From assembly GCA_973895155.1 (NCBI GenBank), contig OZ316894.1:18724001-18788000 (forward strand): a DNA stretch of 64,000 nucleotides, read 5' to 3'. Origin of the DNA: Marsupella aquatica. Lineage: Eukaryota > Marchantiophyta. Every line of letters begins with the position of its first letter. Position 1 is the stretch's first letter. Shown here piece after piece: positions 24,241 to 36,300 of the stretch. Position numbers and translations under genes: made by a program. The notes beneath the pieces were generated by a model, which saw nothing but the letters and a program-made list of their open reading frames with translations, was not told where the DNA came from and made no database searches.

Positions 24241-24640
24241 AAGGCAGTAAAAAGCGGAAAAGAAGCGCCCTCGGACCACAGAATGGGCAAACCGTCCGTC
24301 GGCGCCGGGCACGGAAGATATCTCGAGCAAGGCGGCCAATGGGAGGGCAGGAAAGGATCGGGTGACAGATCCGGGAGGAGATTTCTATCCGATCACCCAT
24401 TGGCGCAGAGCGGAAGATGCTGTCGCTTTTCCAGAGGCGACTTCACGGCCCATAATTTCGCTCCTTCTCTGACAGCGCCTGCCCGTCGGCCAGCTCATCA
24501 TACGTCGTACGTCGTCACAAAGTGTACCGAAATGTACGTACTAGATGAGAGATCGGAGGGTTTCGTATAAAGCCATAAAGGTCCCATTTCGTGACGTCGT
24601 GCCCTTTCGTGGACGCGAGCAGATCTTGGTCTGGTGTACA
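24241..24640. other. GC-rich island with CCAAT and GATA motifs
   Basis: This ~350-bp stretch is clearly more GC-rich than its surroundings. It contains two CCAAT-type boxes (CCAATGGG near 24337 and CCCATTGGC near 24406), GATATC near 24319 and a TGACGTC near 24591. It resembles a plant promoter, but no gene can be placed next to it on either strand. Confidence 0.3.
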
Positions 24641-24658
24641 ATTGGTTGGTTTATGTGG

Positions 24659-24960
24659 ATTTTAATGGGCGAATCAATAATGGTGAATGTGAAGCACGAA
24701 TGGGCGGGCGCCAGCGAGAGTAATATTGAAGGGTTTTCCTTTTTCAGGAGTGTGTGGCTAATGTCATCTGAAAGGGAGAAGATGCTAGGAATGGAGGAAA
24801 AAAATCAGGGATTTTAACGGGTGAATCAATAATGGTGAATGTGAAGCACGATGGGCGGGCGCCAGCGAGAGTAAAGTCACTTGACAGGAGAAGATGCTAG
24901 GAAAAGAAATTTTTAAGGTCTTTCTTTTTCATTAGTGTGTGGCTAATGTCATTAAAGCTA
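24659..24960. repeat. Tandem duplication, 2 x ~150 bp
   Basis: Copies start at ATTTTAATGGGCGAATC (24659) and ATTTTAACGGGTGAATC (24811). They share AATAATGGTGAATGTGAAGC, GGGCGGGCGCCAGCGAG and GTGTGTGGCTAATGTCAT. The second copy has several small deletions. Confidence 0.85.
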
Positions 24961-27900
24961 ATGTCAGCTGGAAGGAGGAGATAGAGGAAAATGACTTTCT
25001 CTATTGTGACTTTATATCTACTACTTATGACTCAGATTCCCTCCCTAGATTTGAGGATGGACCTTACATTTTGGCTTAAGGGGGTCTCTAACTAGGTGGA
25101 TAATTGGGTAGTGGAAGACACAAACCTAGCCAACATTGGTCAAGATTTTCCAGAGAGGTGGAGTCTAGTGAATTTTGGCCACCAAAGATTATTCACTAGC
25201 ATGTTTTCTGTAGGCCTGGATGGACTCACAAAGCTCACCAATATCTCAGAATGATGAATTCAACTCTGTCAGATAGCATCATTAATTTCCGTTCTTGACG
25301 CAAAGGTGTTCTGTAAATGGTCTCCTGACCATGTTTAGCCAATTTCAGTTACTTTACCCGGCAGTCAAATGTTTCTCCTTGGTGGTTTGACCACTTGAGG
25401 GCTTGAACCTGAGAGTCGTCAAGATGACATGTCATTACTCAAGACCACTGGTGGTTTTTGTTGACCCACATGAATTTTTCAAGTGTTTATTGAAGTCTTG
25501 ATTTACAATATTTGGATCTGATCATCTATATGGAGGAAATGATCTCAAAAAAATCTCAAATTTGCCGGTAATGAATAGATTGGAGATAAGATTCAAACAG
25601 AGATTTAAATTTCTCCAAATTTGCCATGTCTACCAAATTCAAAGTAAAATGTTAACTGTGAAATGGTTGACAACTTGACTCCTGATATGTGTCACGTGCG
25701 TGTCTGGGTTTGTAACTCACTCTTTGCTTTGGGTACCCTCTCTTTAGGAGTATTTTGAAGGGGCTTTTCTGTTGTGTTCCTTATGCAAAGGTTTGCCGCC
25801 TTTGCCGTTGGGTTTCCCCAAAAGATGATGCAAGGTCTGCCTGATGAGGGGGCTAGCTTAGGGGTCAAAGCCTAAGTGAATAATATGATGACAAGTTTTA
25901 GTTTGAGGGCCACATTGTGAAGGGGCCTCTCACATGCAAGTTGGGTCCTACCCTCAATAGGCCTTAAGTGGATAATTTTCAAAGACATGTAGCACTGGTT
26001 ACAGGTAGCTTTAGGCCAACATCTGGGAATAGAAAGTTGTCTAGAAACACTGCCTACAGTAATTGTTATGGACCCCCATCATGGGAAGCGCCTTTCAAAA
26101 TCCCTTAAAGCATGTGCAGTCACATCAGCACTATTGCTCACAAACAAGAATGCAAGAAGAACCAAACATGACTATTTGTGTTTGAGGCAAGGCAAGGCAA
26201 GAAAAACAATTTAACCCCATAAGTGTAAAAAACAATGAAAAACTGAAATATATCACTTCAAATAAACAAAGAAATGGGTAGACAGAAATAAAAGAAAACA
26301 ACCTTTGGATGGGTTGTCATTGATGTACATCAATTTTTTGTTGGTAATTTTTTGGAATTTTTCTATTTGTTGGCAAACATTCGAAATAACCATGAAAGAA
26401 TGAAACTCTTCAGCTTCTATGACAATGTAAGAAACTTTTCACGTACTATGGATAGAGGATTAAGGAGTGAATGAAGAAACCTTTTGATTACCATACTATA
26501 AATACCAAGGGAACACAAGAAACCATTTGGCTTCTTTAACATTTTGCATAGACTGTGTGGAATGTCAAGTAACGGTTGTATAAACTTTATAGTAATACCA
26601 AGGGTACGTTGGGACTAAGACCTTGAATAGTCTACTATTTTTGTCCTGACTCTCATCTTAGTCCTCAAATATATTCCAATATGAAACTCTTCATCACTCC
26701 AACTTGTTGATTAGTATGAAAATTAGTTAACCAAGGGGTACTTGAACTAATTCATGAATGGCTGTTTTGCAGGGACTAGCCCGATTTGAGCCTAGATACT
26801 GTAGGTGACTGGGTAGTATTTAGAACTAGTTGTCTAAACAACAATCCAAAATCACTTGGGGCCTTGTGACCAGCGCACACCCCTCACAACTAGTAGTGTT
26901 AGCATCTATTAGTTAGTGTGAGTGGGAAATTAGTGTCATTCGGGAGAGGACTGGGGCTTTTCTACACTAAGTCAAAACAGCTACAGTAGTGCCAAAGATT
27001 TTAGATCGAAACCTGTGGCATCCATAGGGACAAAAAACAATAGTTGAAAATGTGTGAATTTTGTTTTTATTTACGTAGCATTAATTCATGAATGTAGCCA
27101 ACAATTTGCTTCACCCGAACTAGGACCAGTAACACTAATTGTGGTGAACGGTATCAGGTGGGGGATTGGGTGTGACCAGCAGATCTAAAGAGCATTCCCT
27201 GCCATACAGTTCTGCTCCAGATTTTGCTTTGTGCATGTAAATGGATTATGTGCCAAACCACTTTGGGTGGGGCCAATGTGTGGGGTTCATGCCAAACGCT
27301 TTGGGTGGGTCAAATGCCCTAAATGCGATAGACATTATGAGAGTAAGTTTTAAGAGAATTGACATACACAGAAGTTAATCTGGTCACGTGAAGCTCTAGT
27401 GGAGCATCAACGTTGAAACTTACTCAGTTCCTAGGGCCACGCTGCTATTCAGAGATTGTTTTTGGCATGTCCTGATGCTAGAGACTACCGTAGCACCATT
27501 TGCTGGACACAAGTGAGGTCATCTGGTGACGTGAAGGGTCTAATGGAGCATCAGGTTTCATACTTTCACCCCAGGAACTCATGGCAATATATAAATACAT
27601 TTATTTGTTGCTTAGTAGAGCTTTAGAGCTTTTTGGTAGGAACTCATGGCATTCGTATCAGTACAGTTATTTGACGTGGGGTTTTAGGTATTTGGCAGTC
27701 TTATTAGGGCTTTAGGTTTTTTTTGGGAGGAACTCATGGCATAATTATCAATAGGGTTATTTGATGCTTAGTAGGGTTTTACTTATCTTGCCGTTGTTGG
27801 GACTAGTGATTTCTGGCTCTTTGTTCTTGGTGGGGTATTGCCTGGGTTTGTCCCTTTTGTTGGGTCCACTACCTTTGGGTTCCTCTTTTCATTCATTGTC

Positions 27901-28115
27901 GGTACACTTAATCAATACATTTATATTGCGGCTACCTTTGTTGGGTCTGGATCCTCTTTTTGTTCATTCTCAATACATATAATCAATATATTGATATGGT
28001 TTACCTTTGTTGGTTCTCCTGCCCCTGAACCCTGTCTACTGGTTATTAGTTTTTTGTCCATAGTCAAAATATGTAATCAATACATTGATATTAACCTAAT
28101 GTACATTGTGAGATG
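24961..28115. other. Gene-free region
   Basis: About 3.2 kb without a supported ORF, RNA gene or delimited transposon. An ~85-bp segment at 25405-25490 (GTTGACCCACATGAATTTTTC) is related to sequence at 42345-42425. Short related phrases recur at 27590-27780 (AACTCATGGCAT... followed by TTAG...TTTTAG), suggesting old local duplication. Confidence 0.5.
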
Positions 28116-28116
28116 G

Positions 28117-28300
28117 AAGGACGTGTTTTATGTGCACTCACATGTTTGGTCGGACTCACCATCCTACTAGTAAATTAAAATGGAAAATTACTTCTAAGAC
28201 GTATCTTCAAGGACGTGTTTTATGTGCACTCACATGTTTGGTCGGACTCACCATCCTACTTGTAATTTAAAATGGAAAATTACTTCTAAGACCTATCTTC
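28117..28300. repeat. Tandem duplication, 2 x 92 bp
   Basis: Two adjacent copies begin with AAGGACGTGTTTTATGTGCA at 28117 and 28209 and are nearly identical throughout. Confidence 0.95.
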
Positions 28301-28618
28301 TAGAATGAAACCTCTAGACCCTAGACCCTGACTCTAACTCAGGCATAACTGAAAGCGAGCAACAAAAATCAGAAAAGTGGAGAGATGAAGGGGAAGCGAC
28401 AAAAAACAGAAAAGTGGAGAGATGAAGGGGAAACATCCTCTGTAACTAAGGCACTTCAACTTCTAAAATAGTAGATGTTAGTTATTTTGAAGTCTTAGTT
28501 GGGCTTTAGCCCTTTGGGTAAGAAGTCATGAAATTTGTATCAATACAGTTATTTGATGCTTAGTAGGGTCTTATTGTACTTAACTTGCCGTTGTTGGGCA
28601 GTTTTTTTTCTTTGGCAG

Positions 28619-28713
28619 TATATATATATTGTGCCATCACCTCTATTTGGGTTCAAGGAACGGGTAATATATATATTGTGCCATCACCTCTATTTACCTT
28701 CAAGGAATGGGTG
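28619..28713. repeat. Tandem duplication, 2 x ~48 bp
   Basis: TATATATATTGTGCCATCAC followed by CTCTATTT and TTCAAGGAA(C/T)GGGT occurs twice in a row. Confidence 0.9.
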
Positions 28714-28983
28714 GAATGGGTAATGAGGCTAGTCCACTCACTCCTGAACGCAAAATCAAATAAATCCCGAAACGAGTTGTTTCTAATCACTCACTCAGGA
28801 GTCGGCACCGTCGCACAGTACTGTGTAGAGTAAAGCTAGAGTGTGATGGCAGAGAACCAAAAACAAAGCAAGTGCGTGGCGTTATCTTGAGCATCTCAAG
28901 TCCTACCACGAAAAGTCGGCACCGAAGAACAGTACAGCTCGAAGGAGCAAGCCTGATGCACAGAACTCCAATAATGGCAGTGC

Positions 28984-29176
28984 GTGGCGTTCCCCTGAGC
29001 ATCAGTTCTACCCACAGGAGTTTGCATGTAGATCAACGACAAATTGGTGTGGCGTTCCCCTGAGCATCAGTTCTACCACAGGAGTTTGCATGTAGATCAA
29101 CGACAAATTGGTGTGGCGTTCCCCTGAGCAACAGTTCTACCACAGGAGTTTGCATGTAGATCAACGACGAATTGGT
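28984..29176. repeat. Tandem triplication, 3 x 64-65 bp
   Basis: Units at 28984, 29049 and 29113 begin GTGGCGTTCCCCTGAGCA and end GACAAATTGGT or GACGAATTGGT. A diverged fourth relative (GTGGCGTTATCTTGAGCA) lies near 28877. Confidence 0.95.
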
Positions 29177-30377
29177 CAATTCGATCTCATGCGCACAGCA
29201 TCAAACTGAGGCCCTGACACTCTAAATTGATCGATGTCGATAGTATCTGAAGCACTGCGCGAAATCGAGCCTCTGCACTCTGCAGTCTCCAGACGTTGAT
29301 GTCACCCAACCGCAGCTCCACACTGTGCCTCTGACCCGCTACACAGCCATAGATCGTGATGCCGACCATAGCATTAATACGTGAAACTACAATAAGGAAA
29401 AGCGGCTTCGAATGCTATCCAACCTACCAACCAACCCATCAAACCCATCCCACCAACCGACCAACAAACCAGCAACCACGAGCAATCACGAGCAATCTCA
29501 ATATCTCATGATCGTCAGTTGCCTTAAACACGAGCCAAACCTCCTGCCAACACGTGCTTTAAAATGTAGGGTCAGCAAAGCACAATGCAATTTAACGAGG
29601 CCGTTCAGCCAGAAAGAGCAATCTCAACTAGAAACGATTTCGAAAGTGGGCGACATTTGAGCAAGCCTAAGCGACAGAAAGCGACAGAGTTTCAGACTTG
29701 ACTTCGGGATGTTTGTGACTAGAACAGAATCAACCCTCCACACACTTGAAGCCCAAGCGAGCGAAAGGGACAGAGTTTCCGACTGACTTCGGAATTATTG
29801 TGACTAGGAAAGAATCAACCCGACATACTGTTGCGAACCGACGAGCTGAAGCCACAGATTCGCGTGATAACGAGTTGGAATTTCCAAGATCCAGCTGAGA
29901 CGTCCGTCGAATTATGCAATGGTTAAAACTCATGCCTCAACTTTGTGATAACGTTAGGGAGGATAGAGGTCAGACTTTAGGGGCAAAAATTCCTGCACAC
30001 AGATCTGCGGAAAGGAACGAACCTGCCAACGAGTGGATGCGAATGGGCATTCGTGACGTTCGATTGTTTATTACAGTGTATACCGAATATGAAGGCAATG
30101 TCGTGACCACCTCTACAACAAGCTCAAATCAGCTGGCCATTGGTATCTAAAATAACCTGCGGCCATTGTGGAGAAACGTATGATGCAATAGCCGTATGGG
30201 TGTCATGACCAATGAATGGAATTCTCACTTTATCCCGCAAAAGGGATCTAGTGGACCTAATGGATCTGGTGGATCCCGCCAAGTGGATCTGGTGGATCTG
30301 GTGGATCTAGTGGACCTACATGGTTTGTGAGTCTGACGACCAGCTTCACGATGGACTGATATCTAATGTACAAAGAG
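29177..30377. other. Gene-free region downstream of POLA1
   Basis: No supported coding region. A short minisatellite of GGATCTGGT/GGATCTAGT-type 9-bp units lies at about 30247-30315. The polyadenylation region of POLA1 should lie in its right part, but no signal was assigned. Confidence 0.5.
30247..30315. repeat. 9-bp minisatellite, GGATCTGGT-type
   Basis: Repeated (A/T)GGATCTGGT, GGATCTAGT and GGACCTA units, partly interrupted by CCCGCCAAGT. Confidence 0.85.
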
Positions 30378-33300
30378 CTATGAAACGGACACACAGAGGG
30401 CACCAAGGTTTACCCATCTAAAGCCACTCCTGTCTCTAACGTCCTTTATGACTTGGGCAGCAGTCTCCAAAGCAGGGCGTACAGTTGCCAACTTCACCTC
30501 GGCAGCCAACCGAGCGCTCGTCTCTCCAATTTTGTTAAGAGGACGAGACGCGTCAAGCAGCCGATAAAAGTGAGTGAGCTGCTTGTAGAGGTCCACCTCT
30601 GTGTATTGCCGACCGAGTCGCCCGTTGCATCGGGGATAGTTGGGGCAAACAGTGCCCCGCTCAGCATCCCCGACGACTCGAAGGCTGACGTTACGTGTGA
30701 TATGCCCACAAGAATCCTCGTCACAACACATTACGCCATCATAGTACCGGGTCACGAACTCATCGGCCCTTTGCTTCACCTGATTGGCTAGCATCCGCGG
30801 AGAGAGTCTCTGCGAACAACCATCTCGAGTGCAATCCAGACATCTCAATAGTTCGTCTGAAACAATGGGATGGACCCTTGCCTCGGGTTCAGCTCCTTCT
30901 GCTGGTCTCTCTGCAAGAATGTGACTGACGCCAGCGAATTGATATTGCTTCGTGCATTGCGGACATACCAACTGGAGCGCCTCACAGTGACGGTACCTGC
31001 CAAGAGAAGTGCAGGGTTTAGGATAAACCAATTCCATGTATAGATAGCTTCGAATATACGGAATTTGAATCGATGTGGTTTATATAAGACCCAAGACTAT
31101 CATGAACACTCGTTTCAAATGAAATGGACAGTGGATTCAGAGTGCCAAACAAGAGTACCGGTCGTCATCATCCAGTATGGTTGCCGACGTCAAAATCGCT
31201 TCTTCATGATCATTTGATGCTTGCGCTTGCTGGAACTGATAAAAATAATATGTGATCAAGTTAAAGACACGAAAGGGTTAAGCTTGAAATGCCTTGAAAG
31301 CAGAAGCAATTACGGAATTGAAAATGCCAAGAATGACATCAGAGGTACACGCCCCGTTCCCCACTATCGGCTTCAATGTTCAAGCTATGGAACAAACCTT
31401 CGAAGGGTCAAGACCCAGACAATCTGCAATGTGCGCAGCATCAGTTCCTTCAATGGGTGCACACAGTCGTGTAACGACTGGACGAATCTGTGGCGAGGCA
31501 ACGGAGCTGATTACTTAGTTGTCCGATAGTTTGCATGGCAAGTTCTAATTGTCAATCTCTTCGCAAATTTTTCTCAAAAAGGGCAAGCGGTGGCATGCTT
31601 TGCAACTATCGCGACTCCTCACCTGACCAACTCTTATATTACCAAGCCTCTCCATGATTACTGAAGACATAACTTAATTTGTTGAGTTAACAAAGGACCA
31701 GCTCCATGTTTTCGTACGAACGAATAATAATTATCCTCGAGCAGTTACCTGCTGAGATATGTAGTACTCAATATCCACGATCCAGATATCGCTGTCAGCT
31801 TTGAGCTCATCAGGATGCCTTGCTCTTTCAGCAAGACTCGATGAAGATGCTCCTGTGGTACCCTGATAGAGAACAGAACCCACTCAGTACGAATTGCATT
31901 TCGGCCAGATGACTGGCCAGTGGAAGATTATCAGTTAGGAGGCCTGATTAGGAGAGCTTAAAGTTTTAGAATGGAGAGGGTAGGCATTTGAGTTACCCGT
32001 TCCACGCATATGATATATGGCACAGTGTCGCCTGCTGAGCAACCAACACGATGCCCTCCTTGTCTCCGTCTCAGTGCAACCTACCATAGTGGACAATGAA
32101 AAGGATTTTAGTACACCATATTTATTTGCCTGAATCTAACCCTGCCGAGTCATGACTTTTGTTTGTTCTGGTGCTTGTAGGGTGAACGGAAGGACGCTAA
32201 ACTGAGGCCAACGTCATGCTCAGCATGTGACTGACATCTCTTACAAGCAAAAAAACAATCGTGAAATGCTTCATGCCATTTAGTAATGGACAAAGACAAC
32301 GCAGTACATTACCTGAACGTGAGGTTGATTTTTGGCATCCGGATAATCCTCAGGAGGCTTGGTGAGTGTTTTGTTGATTATGAATTTCTCGAGTTCCACT
32401 TGGCCGTTTCTGAGGTCTTCTTGTAGCTGAAACAAGAAGCAGGAAAACTCGTCACGGTTCAAGATCCAGTATCCAGGTAATGGAACGTTGAATACACGCA
32501 TACGGCAGAGTCATGGACATCTACATTTAGGGAATGAATCTGACAGAGATACAGCTTTAAGGTCCATAAATTCGACTGAAATTTAAGAAATCCTACCTTT
32601 CGCAATTCAGTGTGGATGGCCTCCACCACGTCTTCGCGTGAGCTGGAGAGGAGAACATGGGAGTAAGAGGCAAAGATAGTAGATCTGGAGTAAGAGGTGC
32701 TTACTCCAGACCAAAGACAACCATGTCTACTCCGAACCAAATAAACAAACGATACTGGATCGTTTGAATCTCACGTTTTGCATGTTTAATAAGTGAGCCG
32801 CTCCGACCTACAATCCGATTTTCTGCTACTTAAAGGAAAACTCACCCTCCAGACAATATTTGTTTGAGCACAAAGTTACCAATATCTTTTGATAACAAAC
32901 TCCAATCTCGCCTCACAATGTCAAGACCTTTCTGTTCAATAACCTGCAAAAGAAGGGACACGAGGAGCTCAGTCCAGAGCATGTTCAGAAAACTCTGCAA
33001 AATACTTTTTCCAGGGTATTCAGGTGGCAGCCCAACCCAACCACATTCAGCTATCTGAATTCCAGAAGCATTTTTCTCTAGAGAATGTAGGCAACGCGTC
33101 ACTTCACCAAAACAAAGTCAAATCTCGATGCCGACCTACTGCACTCGAGAGTGGCCAAATTTGTATCCAGTAGTTCTCATGATGTGTGATAGTCACCAAA
33201 GTCACTTCAAATGTGATTAACGGTTGTACACATACCTCTCGGATTGTACCATCACTGTTCACTTCAATTTTGACGGCTGCGTACTTCTTTTTCTTGAGGA

Positions 33301-36300
33301 GCAGCATACGCTTATAGATCCCATCCATGTCTATTTCCAACAACCTGTACTTTTTGTTGACCTGTCCATGCATATAAAACACACTTAGAGAGGCTGCTAT
33401 TTTCATCTGCAAATTGCAACGCTAAGGTGAAAATTTAACCTTGACCTCAAGCTGATTGAATAAATTTACATTCGCTATCTTCTTTTGAGTAGAAGATGCA
33501 AACGCAAAGAGTGACCGACACCCGGGTGCAAATTAGTTCGGGGAGGGCATTACCTCCTTAATGACCTTCACACCAATAGCCCTTGCAGCAATAAGGTCGT
33601 CAAGCCCGGTATGAATCATTATTGAGTCTGTGTCTCCATAAATAACCTACAATAGTTACATCTAACGTGAGAAAAAGATAATCTCCCGATGGATAAGGCT
33701 CTAAAAGACCTCGATCCCTCTGTTATTGCTCTTTACTTGTCCGTAAAATATACTTTCAAAACAAAACAAAACAAAACGAAACAGAACAAAACAAAACAAA
33801 AGACCTGAATCCTGGATTAAAACAATATGCTGGATTGGTCTACAATATCTCTTCCGAACTGTAAAATAAGTAAAAAACCCAGGATATGCACAGTTAACTT
33901 ACTAGCAGAGACATTAGTAATTTTCCGACAGAGGGACAAAAATGCACAAAGAATAGGGCAACTTCCACATAGTGCAAAACTTAGGGAAAAGACTCACCTC
34001 AAGATTCAAATTATTTTTGACGAGGTCGACAGTACTTTGAAGAATTTCACGACCCTGTAAAATTAAGAGACAACAAGCATAGCGATACTCAATAACGTAC
34101 CATAAATGAATTGCTATCCCATCAATAATCGGTTGATCTCCCCTCATCTTTAAGAAAGTTTACTTCACTGAAACGGCCAGGTAGCTTGATCTCCAATACA
34201 CAAGAATTTCATACAAGGATTCCAGATAAAACGAAAGTATCTAGGTGGTCCCTGCCTGGTAGATCAGTACCTGTGACGTGATAAGCTCTGCAATGGGCTT
34301 CGCATAAAATCGAGCATTGGTAAATCCAAGGCAGCCATATATACTGACAGAAGCAAAGGATGAATGGAAATAGTATCGTGAGTACGACCTTTTCGTGAAG
34401 TTCAGCTACGGTGAACACTTTCTCAAGACGAATCCAAAAACCGAACTGCTCTGCAACTTAGAAGGTATTGGTTTGGCTAGGGTCCAAAGCCATTTCACAT
34501 AAGGATCATGGACAAGCCACAGGATCAAAGGAAGTACACACAAGGAGTCCCTGAGAAAGGCATAAGGATAGACCTGTTGGCCGTAAGTTTCAATGCCTGC
34601 TGTTGGATATCAAACTGTTGATATTTGAGACTATCTGTAGTCCGTTTCAACCAGAGTTTCACCTGCTTTCTTCTGTCAACGAGGCCTTTCAAAACCTACA
34701 GTTATTTGCGAAAAAGGTTAGCAAAAGAGCAGCACCAGATTTTAAGGACAGAACGGTGAAGGTCCAGACATTCAACCAACCTGAGGGAGCACTCCAGGCA
34801 AAGCAGTGGAAGGGAGCCGGGGTATTGAACCATCAGAAGGTTTATCTACGGTTGTGAAACACACATTGTACTCCTGCAAATCAGGCGTCCAAAAGAGAGT
34901 TAGGACGCATGTGTTTACGACTTAAAGAAGATAAATCATAACTTGGTTGTATGTGGGAACTACTAAATGTATGGCCCGTAGAAGTATGAACTAGAATCTG
35001 TTAGGTGATGATTACAGCTCTGGGTACTGACAGGTTCTTCGTTGTCCGAAGCAGAGTAATCAAGACTTCTCGGGATACCTGAATAATCGAAGGGTAGAGA
35101 CTGTTGAAATCCAGCAGTAATATGAATTTGTCATATAGGCCCTTCTTTGGCTCCAAGACTAAGCCTCCCAGGTATGCTGCACCTTTCTTCCGCTTCGAAG
35201 CAGCATTTTGAGGACCATCCCCAACACCGTCGTCATCGTCCATTAACATTTCATCTGCCTCATTGCCTAGGGCCTTGTGAGAACTAGGCTTTCGTTTATT
35301 CGTCAAGCGCTCTTTGTCACGTAGAGAAAGCTTGTCTGGGAGAATGAATTTGCGCCCATGAAATTCATGTAGTAATAAATATTCTACTCGTTGGGCCCTG
35401 CTTCCCTGGAAAGATGTAAATTCCGATGAAGGTAAACATACCAATTAAGAAAGATTGGGTAGCTTTCACTGTGAAAATCCGCAGCCACGGTGAAGTGGCT
35501 GTGTGGAAACAAAGAATTCAAAGGTGTGTATCTACCTCACACGGCCCTTACCTGAAGCGTCCTGCTCCATAAGTTACCACTGATATTTGTTAGTTGACGT
35601 GTCAATGGTAGCACACTAAGGTGAAACATCAAACCAAGTGCCAGCCATGCATCCGTTTCTCCCGATTCTATCTGTTTACATGGCGACAAAACGAGCGTTA
35701 TGGATTAGATCAAACAAAGGCAGACACTACCAGAACACCTGGTCTTGAAAGCACTCGGAAAAAGAATCATGCAGAGGTTCAAGAATACTTCTGGTACAAG
35801 AATTGAGAACAAAGGTCAGACGAACGAGATCGTCTGAATTTGAATTCCTCCAACTTCCGGGAAAGAGAGGACACGGTAGATAGAAACACACCAATTCTAT
35901 CAGTGTTGATGATGACTGATACATATTGGGAATTTCAGATGGCACTAATTCTTTCCGCTCCCTTCCCAATCGCGTTCTAGAAAGCTCCGTTAGGGAATAG
36001 CTAGTCTGCAACCAGTGTCAAAATTAAGCAAATCTCTACATAATCTCAAAGATCGATTCCTATGAATGATATGAAAAATCACAACTTGTTCAATCAAAAC
36101 AGCCTTAATCTACCCATGTTGCAATCAACGGATCTAAATCCTCGTCATCGAAGGCAAAACGAACTCTACTCAAATGAAGGATAGTATTGTGGATTGGCTA
36201 CCTCTTTGAGCAGCTCACGGGAAGAAAGGTAAGTGTCACAGAGAAGACGGCCAGCAATACAGGCCATATGTCCTGGGCCAGCCCCTGAACCAAATGTATT

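Noticed and set aside
29412-29660. 82-codon + ORF rich in Asn/Pro/Thr
   Set aside because: Composition follows a CCAACC-type low-complexity tract; no domain.
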